A stretch of 64,000 bases of DNA, from the NCBI RefSeq assembly GCF_000166775.1, contig NC_014720.1, positions 124,001 through 188,000 on the forward strand, read 5' to 3'. Shown here piece after piece: positions 38,401-47,240 of the stretch (its first letter is position 1; every line of letters begins with the position of its first letter). The notes under the pieces were generated by a model. That model did not search any database. It was not told where the DNA came from and saw only the letters and a program-made list of their open reading frames with translations. Both the position numbers and the translations under genes were made by a program. This stretch comes from Caldicellulosiruptor kronotskyensis 2002. Its GTDB lineage: Bacteria; Bacillota; Thermoanaerobacteria; Caldicellulosiruptorales; Caldicellulosiruptoraceae.

Positions 38401-41400
38401 CTCTTAGCTGGACAGCTGTGGAAGGTGCTGCAGGGTACAATATATATCGCTCGGCAAAAAGTGGTGGCCCGTACTCAAAAGTAAATACTGTAGCTGTTAC
38501 TTCCACAACCTATACGGATGCAACTTTGAGTCCAGGAAATACTTACTATTATAGGATTACTGCTGTAAACGCACTTGGAGAATCGGAAATGTCAGAAGAG
38601 ATTTTTGTTACAACACCTACTGAGTTGACTGCTCCATCTGCTCCTACAGGGCTTTACATGGTATCAAGCACCGAAAATTCAATAACTATAAGCTGGACAC
38701 AGGTAGCAGGAGCAACAGGATATAATGTCTACCGCGCAGCTGAAAGAAATGGAACATACACGAAGGTTAATGAATCACCTATAGAAAATGTTAGTTATAC
38801 AGATACAGGTTTGAGTACTGGTGCAGCTTACTTCTATAAAGTTACTGCCGTGAATGCAGCAGGCGAATCAGATATGTCAGATGTTCTGTTTGCTACGACA
38901 TCAGGTTATGGGGTCTCTGGAGGCAGGTCTTACTCTTATATAATAGCGGTATCAAACTCCAAGTTTGTTCGGGTTGATCCTAGCAATGCATGGAATCCTC
39001 TTACTGCATCAGCAAGTGATGCATCTACAGATGCTGAGCTATTTGAAATAGTATTTAAAGCTGATGGCAATGTTGGTTTTGCGTCAAAGGCACTGAATAA
39101 CAACTTAGTATGCGCAGACTCATGGAGTACTCCTGACTATAAACTTCTTCCAAGAAGTAGTTATAGTGCAGATCCAGGTGGTTGGGAAACATTCACATTA
39201 GTGCCGCAAGGAGATGGAACTATTGCAATTAAGGCAAACAATGGTGGAAGGTTCGTAACAGTTGAGCCAACAACAGGTATTTTGAAAGCGACCAGCGCCA
39301 CAGTAGGGGTTAATGAAAAGTTTATCATCGTCACACCATACGCACCTGGCCAACCATCTGTCACTATTGATGAAGTGCTTGATAATTCAGTTACTTTCCA
39401 CTGGTCAGTACCATCATCCTCAGTTGTAGCAGGTTATAATGTATATCGTGCTACCACCAGTGGTGGACCTTATATCAAGCTCAACAAAGCTCTTTTGACA
39501 ACAACCAGTTATACAGATACAAGTATGACAGCAAACACCACCTATTACTATATAGTTGCTGCGGTGAATGCAAGAGGAGAAACAAAGTCTCCAGAAGTAA
39601 TGGTAAAAACACTTAGTGGACCAATACCTGCAATACCAACTGGTTTAGACATAACTTCTTGTACGCAAAATTCTATTACGTTAAACTGGAATGCGGCAGC
39701 AGGTGCACAAAGTTATAATATCTACCGTTCTACAAGTAGATTTGGAACATATGTTAAGATAAACACAGAACCAATAACGTCAACAACCTACACCGATACC
39801 AACTTAACAACCACTTCATATTACTATAAGGTAACAGCAGTCAATGAAAATGGAGAAACCAAAATGTCAGAGCCTATATCTTTAGAAAAGAAATTGTTTG
39901 GTCCAAATGTCTATATATTTGATCCGAATGATGCGCCGGCTGATGTTCAAGCTGTTTGTACAAGCATATTCAAGCAACAAGAGGCAGCTCAATTTGGAAA
40001 TGGTAGATATGCACTTTTATTCAAACCAGGGACATACAGCACTGATGTCAAAGTTGGCTTCTACACCGAAGTACTTGGTTTAGGAAGACTGCCTACAGAC
40101 ACAACCATCCATTCGCTGACTGTTGATGCTGCTTGGATGCCCAATAACAATGCAACATGTAATTTCTGGCGTGGTGCTGCAAATCTTACTGTAGCTACTG
40201 ACACTAAGTGGGCTGTATCACAAGCTGTATCTTTAAGACGCGTAAAAATCAACGGGAAGTTAACATTACATGATGCGGGTGGATGGGCAAGTGGTGGCTT
40301 CTTGGCAGACTCATACATTACAGGTGTTGTAGAATCCGGTTCTCAGCAGCAATGGTTCTCACGAAACACTTACTGGCAAGCTTGGGACGGGCAAGTTTGG
40401 AACATGGTATTTGTAGGTGTTAATAATCCACCACCTGGGACATGGCCTGAGACAAAATATACCACAGTTGAACGAACACCAGTGATGAGGGAGAAGCCGT
40501 TCATTTATATTGACGAAAATGGACACTATAATATTTTTGTTCCAGCTGTCAGATCTGACACGGTAGGAATTTCGTGGAATAACGATATGGGTCCAGGTAC
40601 ATCAATACCAATTGAAGAATTTTACATTGCACACCCGGACAAAGATACAGCTGATACAATTAATGCAGCGCTTGCTCAAGGGAAACACTTGCTTTTGACC
40701 CCTGGTATATATAATTTAGATAAGCCTATTGAAGTTAATAATCCTAATACTGTTGTACTTGGAATTGGATTGGCAACATTAAGAGCTGTCAATGGTTGCA
40801 TACTCTTAAAAGTTGCTGATGTAGATGGAGTTATAATTGCAGGAATCCTATTTGATGCAGGGGAGAAAACATCACCTGTACTGTTAATGGTTGGACAGGA
40901 GAATTCTTCAGCTAATCATTCTAATAAACCAATTACATTAAGCGATCTTTACTTTAGAGTAGGCGGGGCTGGTGTTGGCCGAGCAGATGTATGCGTTGTA
41001 GTAAATAGTAGCAATGTGATCGGAGATCATTTCTGGGTATGGCGTGCTGACCATGGCGATGGCGTTGCTTGGGATTTAAACACTACCAAAAACGGCATGA
41101 TAGTTAATGGCAATGATGTCACTATGTATGCTCTATTTGTTGAACATTTCCATGAATATCATGTGGTATGGAATGGCAGTGGTGGACGCACATATTTCTA
41201 TCAATGTGAGCTACCTTATGATGTACCTAAACAAGAAAGCTGGATGAGCCATAATGGTACAGTAAAAGGCTATGCATCATATAAGGTTGCAGACACAGTA
41301 ACATCTCATGAGGCATGGGGACTTGGAATATATTCATACTTCAGAGATGCACAAGTTGAGTGCAATAGTGCTATAGAGGTTCCAAATAATTCAGGTGTCA

Positions 41401-42785
41401 AAATACACAATGCATGCACTGTAAAGTTAGCGGGTTATGGTGGTATAAAACATGTGGTCAATAACACTGGAGAACCAGTAAATGTAGCAGGACAGAGAAG
41501 CATTGTAACAGAATATTGCAACAATGTTGATCAGCCTGAAATTTCACCATCTACTGGGGTTTATTCTTCAGAGCAGATGGTTACAATAACCTGCTCGACA
41601 GCAGATGCAACTATAAGGTATACCTTAGATGGCACAGAGCCTACTGAGACAAATGGAATAACTTATAGTGGACCATTTACTGTCTCGTTTGGCACAATTG
41701 TTATCAAAGCAAGAGCGTTCAAGGAAGGAATGAATCCCTCCTATGTTACGACTGCTACAATAACTGTTACTGACAGCCTGTCATTTGGAAAGCCTGCTAC
41801 TGCATCGTCCACAAGAAGTGGAAGTGGAAATACTCCCGACAAAGCATTTGACGGGGATTTGAAGACACGCTGGGAGTCAGAACAGAGAGATCCTCAGTGG
41901 ATAATGGTAGATCTTGGACAGAGCTACAGCATTACTGGAGTTAAGATTGTATGGGAGACTGCCGCAGCAAAAGAATATAAGATACAAGTATCAAGTGATA
42001 ATATAAACTGGACTGATGTCTATACAGTTACTGACGGACAACCAGGACACACTTTGGATATAAGTTTTCCATCAGTAGTTGGTAGATATGTAAGAATGTA
42101 TGGTATTTCCAGAGCTACAAGTTGGGGCTATTCCATATATGAATTTGAAGTGTATGGCAACAAAGTTGCTACACCAGTTATAACACCTGCTTCAGGCACA
42201 TATGTGGGATCTCAAATAGTTACAATAACATGTGACACAGAAGGTGCAACAATAAGGTATACCATTGATGGTTCCAATCCAACCCCAAGCTATGGAATTA
42301 TATATGAAGGACCGTTTACGATAACTACAACAACCACCATTAAAGCAATTGCTTATAAAGAAGGTATGTATACATCGAATATGCGGACAGAAACTATAAT
42401 AATCACAAATAACCTGGCACTGAAAAAACAAGCTACAGCATCGACAGGGAACGCAAGCTTAGCATTTGATGGCAATATGAATACGCGATGGGAGTCAGAG
42501 TGGAATGACCCACAATGGATTGCTGTGGATTTAGGTGCTGTTTACAATATTACAGGAATTAAGTTGGTTTGGGAAACAGCTGCTGGGAAGGATTACAAGA
42601 TACAAGTTTCATTGGACGGTCAAACATGGACAGATGTCTTTGAACGCTTAGGTTGGACGGGGGGAACTGACGAAATTACGTTAGACACACCTGCCCAGGG
42701 GCGCTATGTTAGAATGTATGGAACTGCCCGAACAACAGGATATGGTTATTCACTCTGGGAGTTTGAAGTGTATGGGAGCAAGTAA
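35478..42785 (+). CDS. Giant S-layer-anchored beta-1,3-glucanase: SLH3-CBM54-Fn3-GH16-...-GH55-CBM32
   Basis: The protein has 2435 residues from ATG 35478 (GGGGAGG just upstream; TTG 35424 rejected). After a signal peptide (about 1-30) come SLH repeats (33-75, 88-136, 151-205), CBM54 (208-408), a Ser/Thr/Gly linker (413-475), Fn3 (476-568) and GH16 (573-820). GEIDVMEW in GH16 gives nucleophile Glu700 and acid/base Glu705. Next are a trefoil/fascin-like domain (828-956), two Fn3, a second trefoil (1151-1286), two Fn3 (1288-1471) and GH55 (1475-2015), with FVEHFHEY carrying Glu1889. Two chitobiase-C-like plus CBM32 units finish the protein (2020-2435). Endo (GH16) and exo (GH55) beta-1,3-glucanase activities on one wall-bound chain are expected. 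From memory a very similar protein is known in C. kronotskyensis. Confidence 0.93.
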   Translation: MKRGGAKFLSVLLVVLVLLQWTIPLRGIAHGQNDLSGHWAENELKKWAEKGILKGYPDGTIRPNATITRAEFVALIDRICNYVEKSPNVFKDVEPQKWYADVISKAIAAEIIKGDDRGRFRPNDPISRQEAGVIFAKVFNLESANKNVLNKFSDSAEIAEWSKDALSAMVEKGYLIGRKNNRIAPNDYLTRAECVKIIGRIVGELINKAGTYTEKIKGNAVVNTKDVTLNNMSIEGDLYLTEGIGDGDVVLNNVNVKGRAIIKGGGENTITIKDSVIQGSLLIKKANGRIRVVINGSTQIGGTVQLLSGSTLEEDNVTTKGFDKVVVLESVIPGQEVTLKGDFSEVEVKASNVKINIQNGTIALLKINEATKGVSVQLSKDAVINTLNAHKDVSVEGNGTIRSSNIEIKGVSSKTSKETSSQTGRISTGGNETGTLTAGETTSSQGTSTQTGGTTGGSVASFPSTGGTSSSGNVRTAPTTPTNLTVTVSAYNIVDLSWGVVEGATGYNLYRAESVNGQYVKINTSVITTPCYKDTTVAPNKTYYYKVSAINANGESALSNAVNVTTATVPSVGEWKLVWNDEFNGTPGSGLDTSKWVYETGGSGFGNNELQYCTDRTENVYIEQDPNNPSNRFLVIKAIKENYGGKEYTSGRIKTEGKFDFTYGKVEIRAKLPYGGKGIGASFWMLGSNYNTAGWPNCGEIDVMEWNGNTPTKIYGTIHGPGYSGGDGIGTWHEYPGGFSNEFHTYAIEWEPNVIRWYFDGQLYQERRVEDLFGKTWVFVHDFFMILGLGVGGTWVGNPDGTTVFPQKYVIDYVRVYQREGNVYPNPPSRKLVQIKNVENGQFVCADKFNGDYLYANRSSAALWETFEQKDLGNGNIALIALSNYKYVSADNANNQLVASKETIGATETFKVVVNGDGTKSLLCLSNNKYVSVGSSYILEATASTVGNSEKFIIYSTPTTPRGLTATSVRNYSVTLSWTAVEGAAGYNIYRSAKSGGPYSKVNTVAVTSTTYTDATLSPGNTYYYRITAVNALGESEMSEEIFVTTPTELTAPSAPTGLYMVSSTENSITISWTQVAGATGYNVYRAAERNGTYTKVNESPIENVSYTDTGLSTGAAYFYKVTAVNAAGESDMSDVLFATTSGYGVSGGRSYSYIIAVSNSKFVRVDPSNAWNPLTASASDASTDAELFEIVFKADGNVGFASKALNNNLVCADSWSTPDYKLLPRSSYSADPGGWETFTLVPQGDGTIAIKANNGGRFVTVEPTTGILKATSATVGVNEKFIIVTPYAPGQPSVTIDEVLDNSVTFHWSVPSSSVVAGYNVYRATTSGGPYIKLNKALLTTTSYTDTSMTANTTYYYIVAAVNARGETKSPEVMVKTLSGPIPAIPTGLDITSCTQNSITLNWNAAAGAQSYNIYRSTSRFGTYVKINTEPITSTTYTDTNLTTTSYYYKVTAVNENGETKMSEPISLEKKLFGPNVYIFDPNDAPADVQAVCTSIFKQQEAAQFGNGRYALLFKPGTYSTDVKVGFYTEVLGLGRLPTDTTIHSLTVDAAWMPNNNATCNFWRGAANLTVATDTKWAVSQAVSLRRVKINGKLTLHDAGGWASGGFLADSYITGVVESGSQQQWFSRNTYWQAWDGQVWNMVFVGVNNPPPGTWPETKYTTVERTPVMREKPFIYIDENGHYNIFVPAVRSDTVGISWNNDMGPGTSIPIEEFYIAHPDKDTADTINAALAQGKHLLLTPGIYNLDKPIEVNNPNTVVLGIGLATLRAVNGCILLKVADVDGVIIAGILFDAGEKTSPVLLMVGQENSSANHSNKPITLSDLYFRVGGAGVGRADVCVVVNSSNVIGDHFWVWRADHGDGVAWDLNTTKNGMIVNGNDVTMYALFVEHFHEYHVVWNGSGGRTYFYQCELPYDVPKQESWMSHNGTVKGYASYKVADTVTSHEAWGLGIYSYFRDAQVECNSAIEVPNNSGVKIHNACTVKLAGYGGIKHVVNNTGEPVNVAGQRSIVTEYCNNVDQPEISPSTGVYSSEQMVTITCSTADATIRYTLDGTEPTETNGITYSGPFTVSFGTIVIKARAFKEGMNPSYVTTATITVTDSLSFGKPATASSTRSGSGNTPDKAFDGDLKTRWESEQRDPQWIMVDLGQSYSITGVKIVWETAAAKEYKIQVSSDNINWTDVYTVTDGQPGHTLDISFPSVVGRYVRMYGISRATSWGYSIYEFEVYGNKVATPVITPASGTYVGSQIVTITCDTEGATIRYTIDGSNPTPSYGIIYEGPFTITTTTTIKAIAYKEGMYTSNMRTETIIITNNLALKKQATASTGNASLAFDGNMNTRWESEWNDPQWIAVDLGAVYNITGIKLVWETAAGKDYKIQVSLDGQTWTDVFERLGWTGGTDEITLDTPAQGRYVRMYGTARTTGYGYSLWEFEVYGSK

Positions 42786-42804
42786 AAAAAAACAACTGGA
42801 GAAA

Positions 42805-42842
42805 TCCGAGGGGGAGTTTTTATTCTCCCCTTCGGATAAATA
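42805..42842 (+). terminator. Terminator-like hairpin after the SLH-GH16-GH55 gene
   Basis: A 12-bp stem (42805-42816 with 42825-42836, one G-T pair) has an 8-nt loop and is followed by TAAATATTATT. The T-tract is imperfect, so termination may be partial. Confidence 0.65.
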
Positions 42843-42885
42843 TTATTAGTCCGTATAAATTTTATACTAAGTGGGGATATCAGCA

Positions 42886-43095
42886 GTGAATAATTCTGAG
42901 TTGACTAAGAGAGAAAAAGAAATAATAAAGTTGATTGCAAAGGGTTATAGCAACAAGGAAATCTCTAGTTTTTTAAACATAAGTGAGGGAACGGTAAAAA
43001 CGTATATCAAAATTATTATGTTAAAACTCAATGCTCGGAGCAGAGTTGAGATCGCAGCTTACTATTTTCAAAATATTGATAAATTTAAAGAATAA
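42886..43095 (+). CDS. Orphan LuxR/GerE-type HTH protein
   Basis: The protein has 69 residues from GTG 42886, with GTGGGGAT about 8 nt upstream. An in-frame GTG at 42871 is the alternative. The whole protein is a LuxR-type HTH: LTKREKEIIKLIAKGYSNKEI, then the recognition helix region ISEGTVKTYIKIIMLKLNARSR. There is no receiver or ligand domain. It could be a small stand-alone regulator, like GerE, or the surviving end of a larger regulator. It lies between the two GH55 genes, so it may affect glucanase expression. Confidence 0.7.
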   Translation: MNNSELTKREKEIIKLIAKGYSNKEISSFLNISEGTVKTYIKIIMLKLNARSRVEIAAYYFQNIDKFKE

Positions 43096-43373
43096 GGTAC
43101 ATAAGATGGTAGAGGAAATACCTCTTTTAGACTATTCATTTGATAGTATGAAAAAAGAGAGATTTTTATAACTTTTTAAAGATGTAATAATAAAAGTAGA
43201 AGCAAGATATCATTTAGAAATGGAGAATATTGACCTATCAAAAAAGTAGCTGAAAAATATGCAAGAAAAAATCCAATAGACTTAAATAAAGGTGGTGAGA
43301 AACTCTAGTAAATAAAAACATTAGAGCATCTTAAAACATCTTATAGAAAATTGAGAAAGAGGAGGTTTCAGAA
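43096..43373 (+). pseudogene. Gap with decayed coding remnant, then RBS of the GH55 gene
   Basis: No intact gene is visible. Peptide-like stretches occur in successive frames: MVEEIPLLDYSF from 43106, then DVIIKVEARYHLEMENIDLSK, then VAEKYARKNPIDLNKGGEKL ending at TAG about 43309. They read like one small gene broken by two or more frameshifts. I cannot name its family. GAGGAGG before position 43374 is the ribosome-binding site of the next gene. Confidence 0.35.
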
Positions 43374-46300
43374 ATGAAAAAATTTAAAAAAGTAATTGCA
43401 CTATTTTTGTGTATTGCGTTCATTGAGGGGTTTTTCTTCTCTTCTCCAGTAATATCGAAAGCCGAGACAAATTTAGCATTGAACAAAGCAGTGACAGCAT
43501 CATCTACGCAGGCTGGGTTGGATGTAAAGAGTGCAGTAGATGGGAATGTAAACACCAGATGGGGGTCAGACTGGTCAGACCCGCAGTGGATAAGTGTGGA
43601 TTTAGGGAGTGTGTACAGTGTAAATAAGGTAGTACTCAGATGGGAGACGGCATATGGTAAGTCGTACAAGATCCAGGTATCGACGGACGGGATGAACTGG
43701 ACGGATGTGTATTCGACCACAGCAGGAGATGGAGGAGTGGACGAGATAGTATTCAGTCCAGTGAATGCGAGATATGTGAGGATGTATGGGACAGAGAGAG
43801 GGACAGGTTGGGGTTATTCACTATGGGAGTTTGAGGTGTATGGTGGAGCAGCAGTTCAGGATACGACATGCGGAGGTAATTTAGCATTGAACAAAGCAGT
43901 GACAGCATCATCTACGCAGGCTGGGTTGGATGTAAAGAGTGCAGTAGATGGGAATGTAAACACCAGATGGGGGTCGAACTGGTCAGACCCGCAGTGGATA
44001 AGTGTGGATTTAGGGAGTGTGTACAGTGTAAATAAGGTGGTACTGAGATGGGAGACGGCATATGGTAAGTCGTACAAGATCCAGGTATCGACAGACGGGA
44101 TGAACTGGACGGATGTGTATTCGACCACAACAGGAGATGGAGGAGTGGACGAGATAGTATTCAGTCCAGTGAATGCGAGATATGTAAGGATGTATGGGAC
44201 AGAGAGAGGGACAGGCTGGGGTTATTCGCTGTGGGAGTTTGAGGTGTATGATAGCGAGGAAGTCGAGAAAGTAGCAACACCCGTAATAACACCTGGTACT
44301 GGGACATACACATCGGCGCAGACTGTGAGCATTACATGTGCGACGGCAGGGGCGACGATAAGGTACACAACAGATGGTACAGAGCCAACACCGGCAAATG
44401 GCATAGTATACAGTGGACCGTTTACAGTGACAGCAACAACCACAATAAAGGCGATAGCATATAAGGATGGAATGCTAAACTCAGATGTGGCAACAGCAGT
44501 GATAACGATAAATAGCACAATTCTTAGCGCACCTACAGGGCTTAAAGTGTCATCTGTTACCACTACATCAATAAGTCTGGAATGGTCTCCTGTCCCTGGA
44601 GTAAGTGGATATAATATATATCGTTCGTTTGTACCGGAAGGACCATATGTTAAAGTTAATTCGTCACCTATTACTTCTACAAATTATACAGACAGTGGAT
44701 TAGATAGCGCTACCTATTATTACAAAGTTTCAGCTGTGAATGCAAGCGGGGAGTCAAATCTATCGGAAGCAGTATCTGCAAAAACAGTGCTTTATTTTGG
44801 TCCGCATGTAAAAATATTTGATCCGTCAATGTCATCAGCCGAGATACAAAGCATATGTGATACCATATTTGCAGAAATGGAAAAGAATCAGTTTGGAACA
44901 CAGCGATATGCTCTTTTCTTTAAACCAGGTTCCTACAGTGTTAATTTAAGTGTGGGATTCTACACATCAGTTCATGGTTTGGGTAAAAGACCAGATGATG
45001 TAACAATAACAGGTTCAGTTCGTTGTGAAGCTGATTGGATGGACGGAAATGCCACATGTAATTTCTGGAGATCTGTTGAGAATCTTACAGTAATACCAAC
45101 ATATAGAGCAAACAATTTAGTATCAGCAGGGACAGAAACATGGGCAGCATCACAAGCTGCTCCTTTAAGGCGTGTACACATAAAAGGTGGCCTTTCGTTA
45201 TGGGATCCTGGTTCAAACTATGATAAAAGCTGGTCAAGTGGTGGATTTATTGCTGACTCAGTGATTGATGGGCAGATTACCTCTGGTTCACAACAGCAAT
45301 ACTTTACAAGAAATACTCAAATGGGATCGTGGAGCGGCTCGAACTGGAACATGGTATTTGTTGGCGATATAGGTGCGCCCGCTGAACAGTGGCCAAATCC
45401 AGCATACACGGTAGTTAATCAAGCACCAGTAATACGTGAAAAGCCGTTCATTTATATTGACGATTCTGGAAATTACGCAGTATTTGTACCTGCTGTTAGA
45501 ACTAACGCGCAAGGGATTAGTTGGGCGAATGGAATGGGAGAAGGAACTTCCTTATCTATGGACCAATTTGTTGTTGCGCATCCTGAGACATCAACTGCTG
45601 CAACGTTGAATCAAGCTCTAAGTCAGGGTAAGAATATTTTGTTCACACCGGGTATATATCATCTTAGTGAACCACTGCGCGTATCAAAACCAAACACAGT
45701 TATATTAGGTCTTGGGTTAGCAACTTTAGTACCCGATAATGGAACGCCAGCTATGACTGTTGCTGATGTTGATGGAGTAATAATTGCAGGAATACTTTTT
45801 GATGCTGGGCCAAATAATTCACCAGTATTGTTAGAAGTTGGACCTGAGGGTAGTACCCAGAGTCATGCTTCAAATCCAATTACACTCAGTGATTTGTTCT
45901 TTAGAGTAGGTGGTGCAGGTGTTGGAAAAGCGGATGTTTGTATTAAGATTAATAGCAATGACGTAATAGGTGATCATTTCTGGGTATGGCGTGCAGACCA
46001 CGGTGATGGTGTAGGCTGGACAATAAATACCACAAAGAATGGAATTATTGTAAATGGCAACAATGTAATCATCTACGGACTGTTTGTTGAACATTTTCAT
46101 GAATATCAGACGTTATGGAATGGAGAGAACGGGCGTGTATACTTCTATCAAAGTGAAATTCCGTATGATGTACCAAACCAAGAGAGTTGGATGGATGGAA
46201 GTGAAAACGGATATGCTTCATACAGAGTAGCTGATTCTGTAAATTCTCATCAGGCATGGGGATTAGGAGTGTACTCCTACTTTAGAGACGCGGATGTGAA

Positions 46301-47096
46301 ATGCAATAGTGCAATTAAGGTACCAGCTAAACCAGGTGTGAGAATTTATCATGCTTGTTCAGTTTACCTTGCAGGATATGGAGAAATAACCCATGTTGTC
46401 AACCATACAGGGGACACTGCAAAGGCGGGCTATATGAGACAAACTATCGATGAATATTGTAACAACGTAGAACAACCAGATATAATGCCAAAGTCTGCAG
46501 TATACGGGACACCACAGACTGTTACAATCTCCACTGTAACACCAGGTGCAACAATCAGATATACAACAGATGGTTCTGAACCGACACCTACTACTGGAAT
46601 GATTTACACGGGTCCCTTTAGCGTATCATCTACTACTACTATTAAAGCAATCGCATATAAGGAAGGTATGAATAATTCGCGAATAGCGACTACAACGATT
46701 AAAATTGATCCGGCTTATGCAAATGACATAGCGTTGAACAAGCCGGCAACCGCTTCATCAGGTAATGCAAGTCTTGCATTTGATGGTGATACAACCACGC
46801 GCTGGGAGTCTGCTTGGAGTGATCCACAATGGATAATGGTTGACTTGGAAGCTGTTTATAGCATAACAGGAGTTAAGTTAGTATGGGAAACTGCAGCTGC
46901 ACGTGATTACAAGATTCAAGTATCATTGGATAAAGTAACCTGGATGGATGCATTTGTACGAACAAACGGAACGGGAGGCACAGAAAATATAACCTTTAAC
47001 TCACCAGTTCAAGGTAGGTACGTACGTATGTATGGTATCGCGAGAACAACAAATTATGGATACTCACTATGGGAATTTGAGGTTTATGGTAATTAG
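43374..47096 (+). CDS. Secreted GH55 exo-beta-1,3-glucanase with three CBM32 domains
   Basis: The 1240-residue protein has a signal peptide (about 1-31), two near-identical CBM32/F5-8C domains (33-165, 169-295), a chitobiase-C-like domain (298-380), Fn3 (384-472) and GH55 (475-1032). FVEHFHEY, with Glu906, lies in the twin beta-helix at the point where the GH55 acid is expected. A chitobiase-C-like domain (1034-1110) and a divergent CBM32 (1117-1240) close the chain. GH55 enzymes release glucose or laminaribiose from beta-1,3-glucan ends. There is no SLH, so the protein is soluble or substrate-bound. Its GH55 half is a paralogue of that in the preceding giant protein. GAGGAGG precedes the ATG. 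Confidence 0.9.
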   Translation: MKKFKKVIALFLCIAFIEGFFFSSPVISKAETNLALNKAVTASSTQAGLDVKSAVDGNVNTRWGSDWSDPQWISVDLGSVYSVNKVVLRWETAYGKSYKIQVSTDGMNWTDVYSTTAGDGGVDEIVFSPVNARYVRMYGTERGTGWGYSLWEFEVYGGAAVQDTTCGGNLALNKAVTASSTQAGLDVKSAVDGNVNTRWGSNWSDPQWISVDLGSVYSVNKVVLRWETAYGKSYKIQVSTDGMNWTDVYSTTTGDGGVDEIVFSPVNARYVRMYGTERGTGWGYSLWEFEVYDSEEVEKVATPVITPGTGTYTSAQTVSITCATAGATIRYTTDGTEPTPANGIVYSGPFTVTATTTIKAIAYKDGMLNSDVATAVITINSTILSAPTGLKVSSVTTTSISLEWSPVPGVSGYNIYRSFVPEGPYVKVNSSPITSTNYTDSGLDSATYYYKVSAVNASGESNLSEAVSAKTVLYFGPHVKIFDPSMSSAEIQSICDTIFAEMEKNQFGTQRYALFFKPGSYSVNLSVGFYTSVHGLGKRPDDVTITGSVRCEADWMDGNATCNFWRSVENLTVIPTYRANNLVSAGTETWAASQAAPLRRVHIKGGLSLWDPGSNYDKSWSSGGFIADSVIDGQITSGSQQQYFTRNTQMGSWSGSNWNMVFVGDIGAPAEQWPNPAYTVVNQAPVIREKPFIYIDDSGNYAVFVPAVRTNAQGISWANGMGEGTSLSMDQFVVAHPETSTAATLNQALSQGKNILFTPGIYHLSEPLRVSKPNTVILGLGLATLVPDNGTPAMTVADVDGVIIAGILFDAGPNNSPVLLEVGPEGSTQSHASNPITLSDLFFRVGGAGVGKADVCIKINSNDVIGDHFWVWRADHGDGVGWTINTTKNGIIVNGNNVIIYGLFVEHFHEYQTLWNGENGRVYFYQSEIPYDVPNQESWMDGSENGYASYRVADSVNSHQAWGLGVYSYFRDADVKCNSAIKVPAKPGVRIYHACSVYLAGYGEITHVVNHTGDTAKAGYMRQTIDEYCNNVEQPDIMPKSAVYGTPQTVTISTVTPGATIRYTTDGSEPTPTTGMIYTGPFSVSSTTTIKAIAYKEGMNNSRIATTTIKIDPAYANDIALNKPATASSGNASLAFDGDTTTRWESAWSDPQWIMVDLEAVYSITGVKLVWETAAARDYKIQVSLDKVTWMDAFVRTNGTGGTENITFNSPVQGRYVRMYGIARTTNYGYSLWEFEVYGN
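43473..43880 (+). repeat. CBM32-coding 408-bp repeat, copy A
   Basis: This is the first of five near-identical 408-bp units (136 codons: a CBM32 domain plus a GGAAVQDTT-type linker). The identity extends to synonymous positions, which marks recent duplication or gene conversion. Confidence 0.9.
43881..44249 (+). repeat. CBM32-coding repeat, copy B
   Basis: The second unit in the GH55 gene starts exactly 408 bp after copy A. It differs by a handful of bases, for example an aspartate-to-asparagine change in the GSxWSDPQW segment. It ends at EFEVY before a different linker. Confidence 0.9.
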
Positions 47097-47122
47097 TGGA
47101 TGATATTGCAAAGAACATAATA

Positions 47123-47153
47123 GCCCCCAGAGCGTTAAAATTCCTCTGGGGGG
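47123..47153 (+). other. GC-rich hairpin between GH55 and GH81 genes
   Basis: A 9-bp stem (47124-47132 with 47144-47152) has an 11-nt loop and no T-run after it. It could attenuate or stabilise a GH55-GH81 transcript rather than end it. Confidence 0.55.
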
Positions 47154-47240
47154 TGACAATTAATTTAATAACAAAATTTGGTGGATTAACTAGTTGAAAT
47201 AAAAAACTTAAAAAATTAATTCAAGTGGGGTTGGTAAGAG

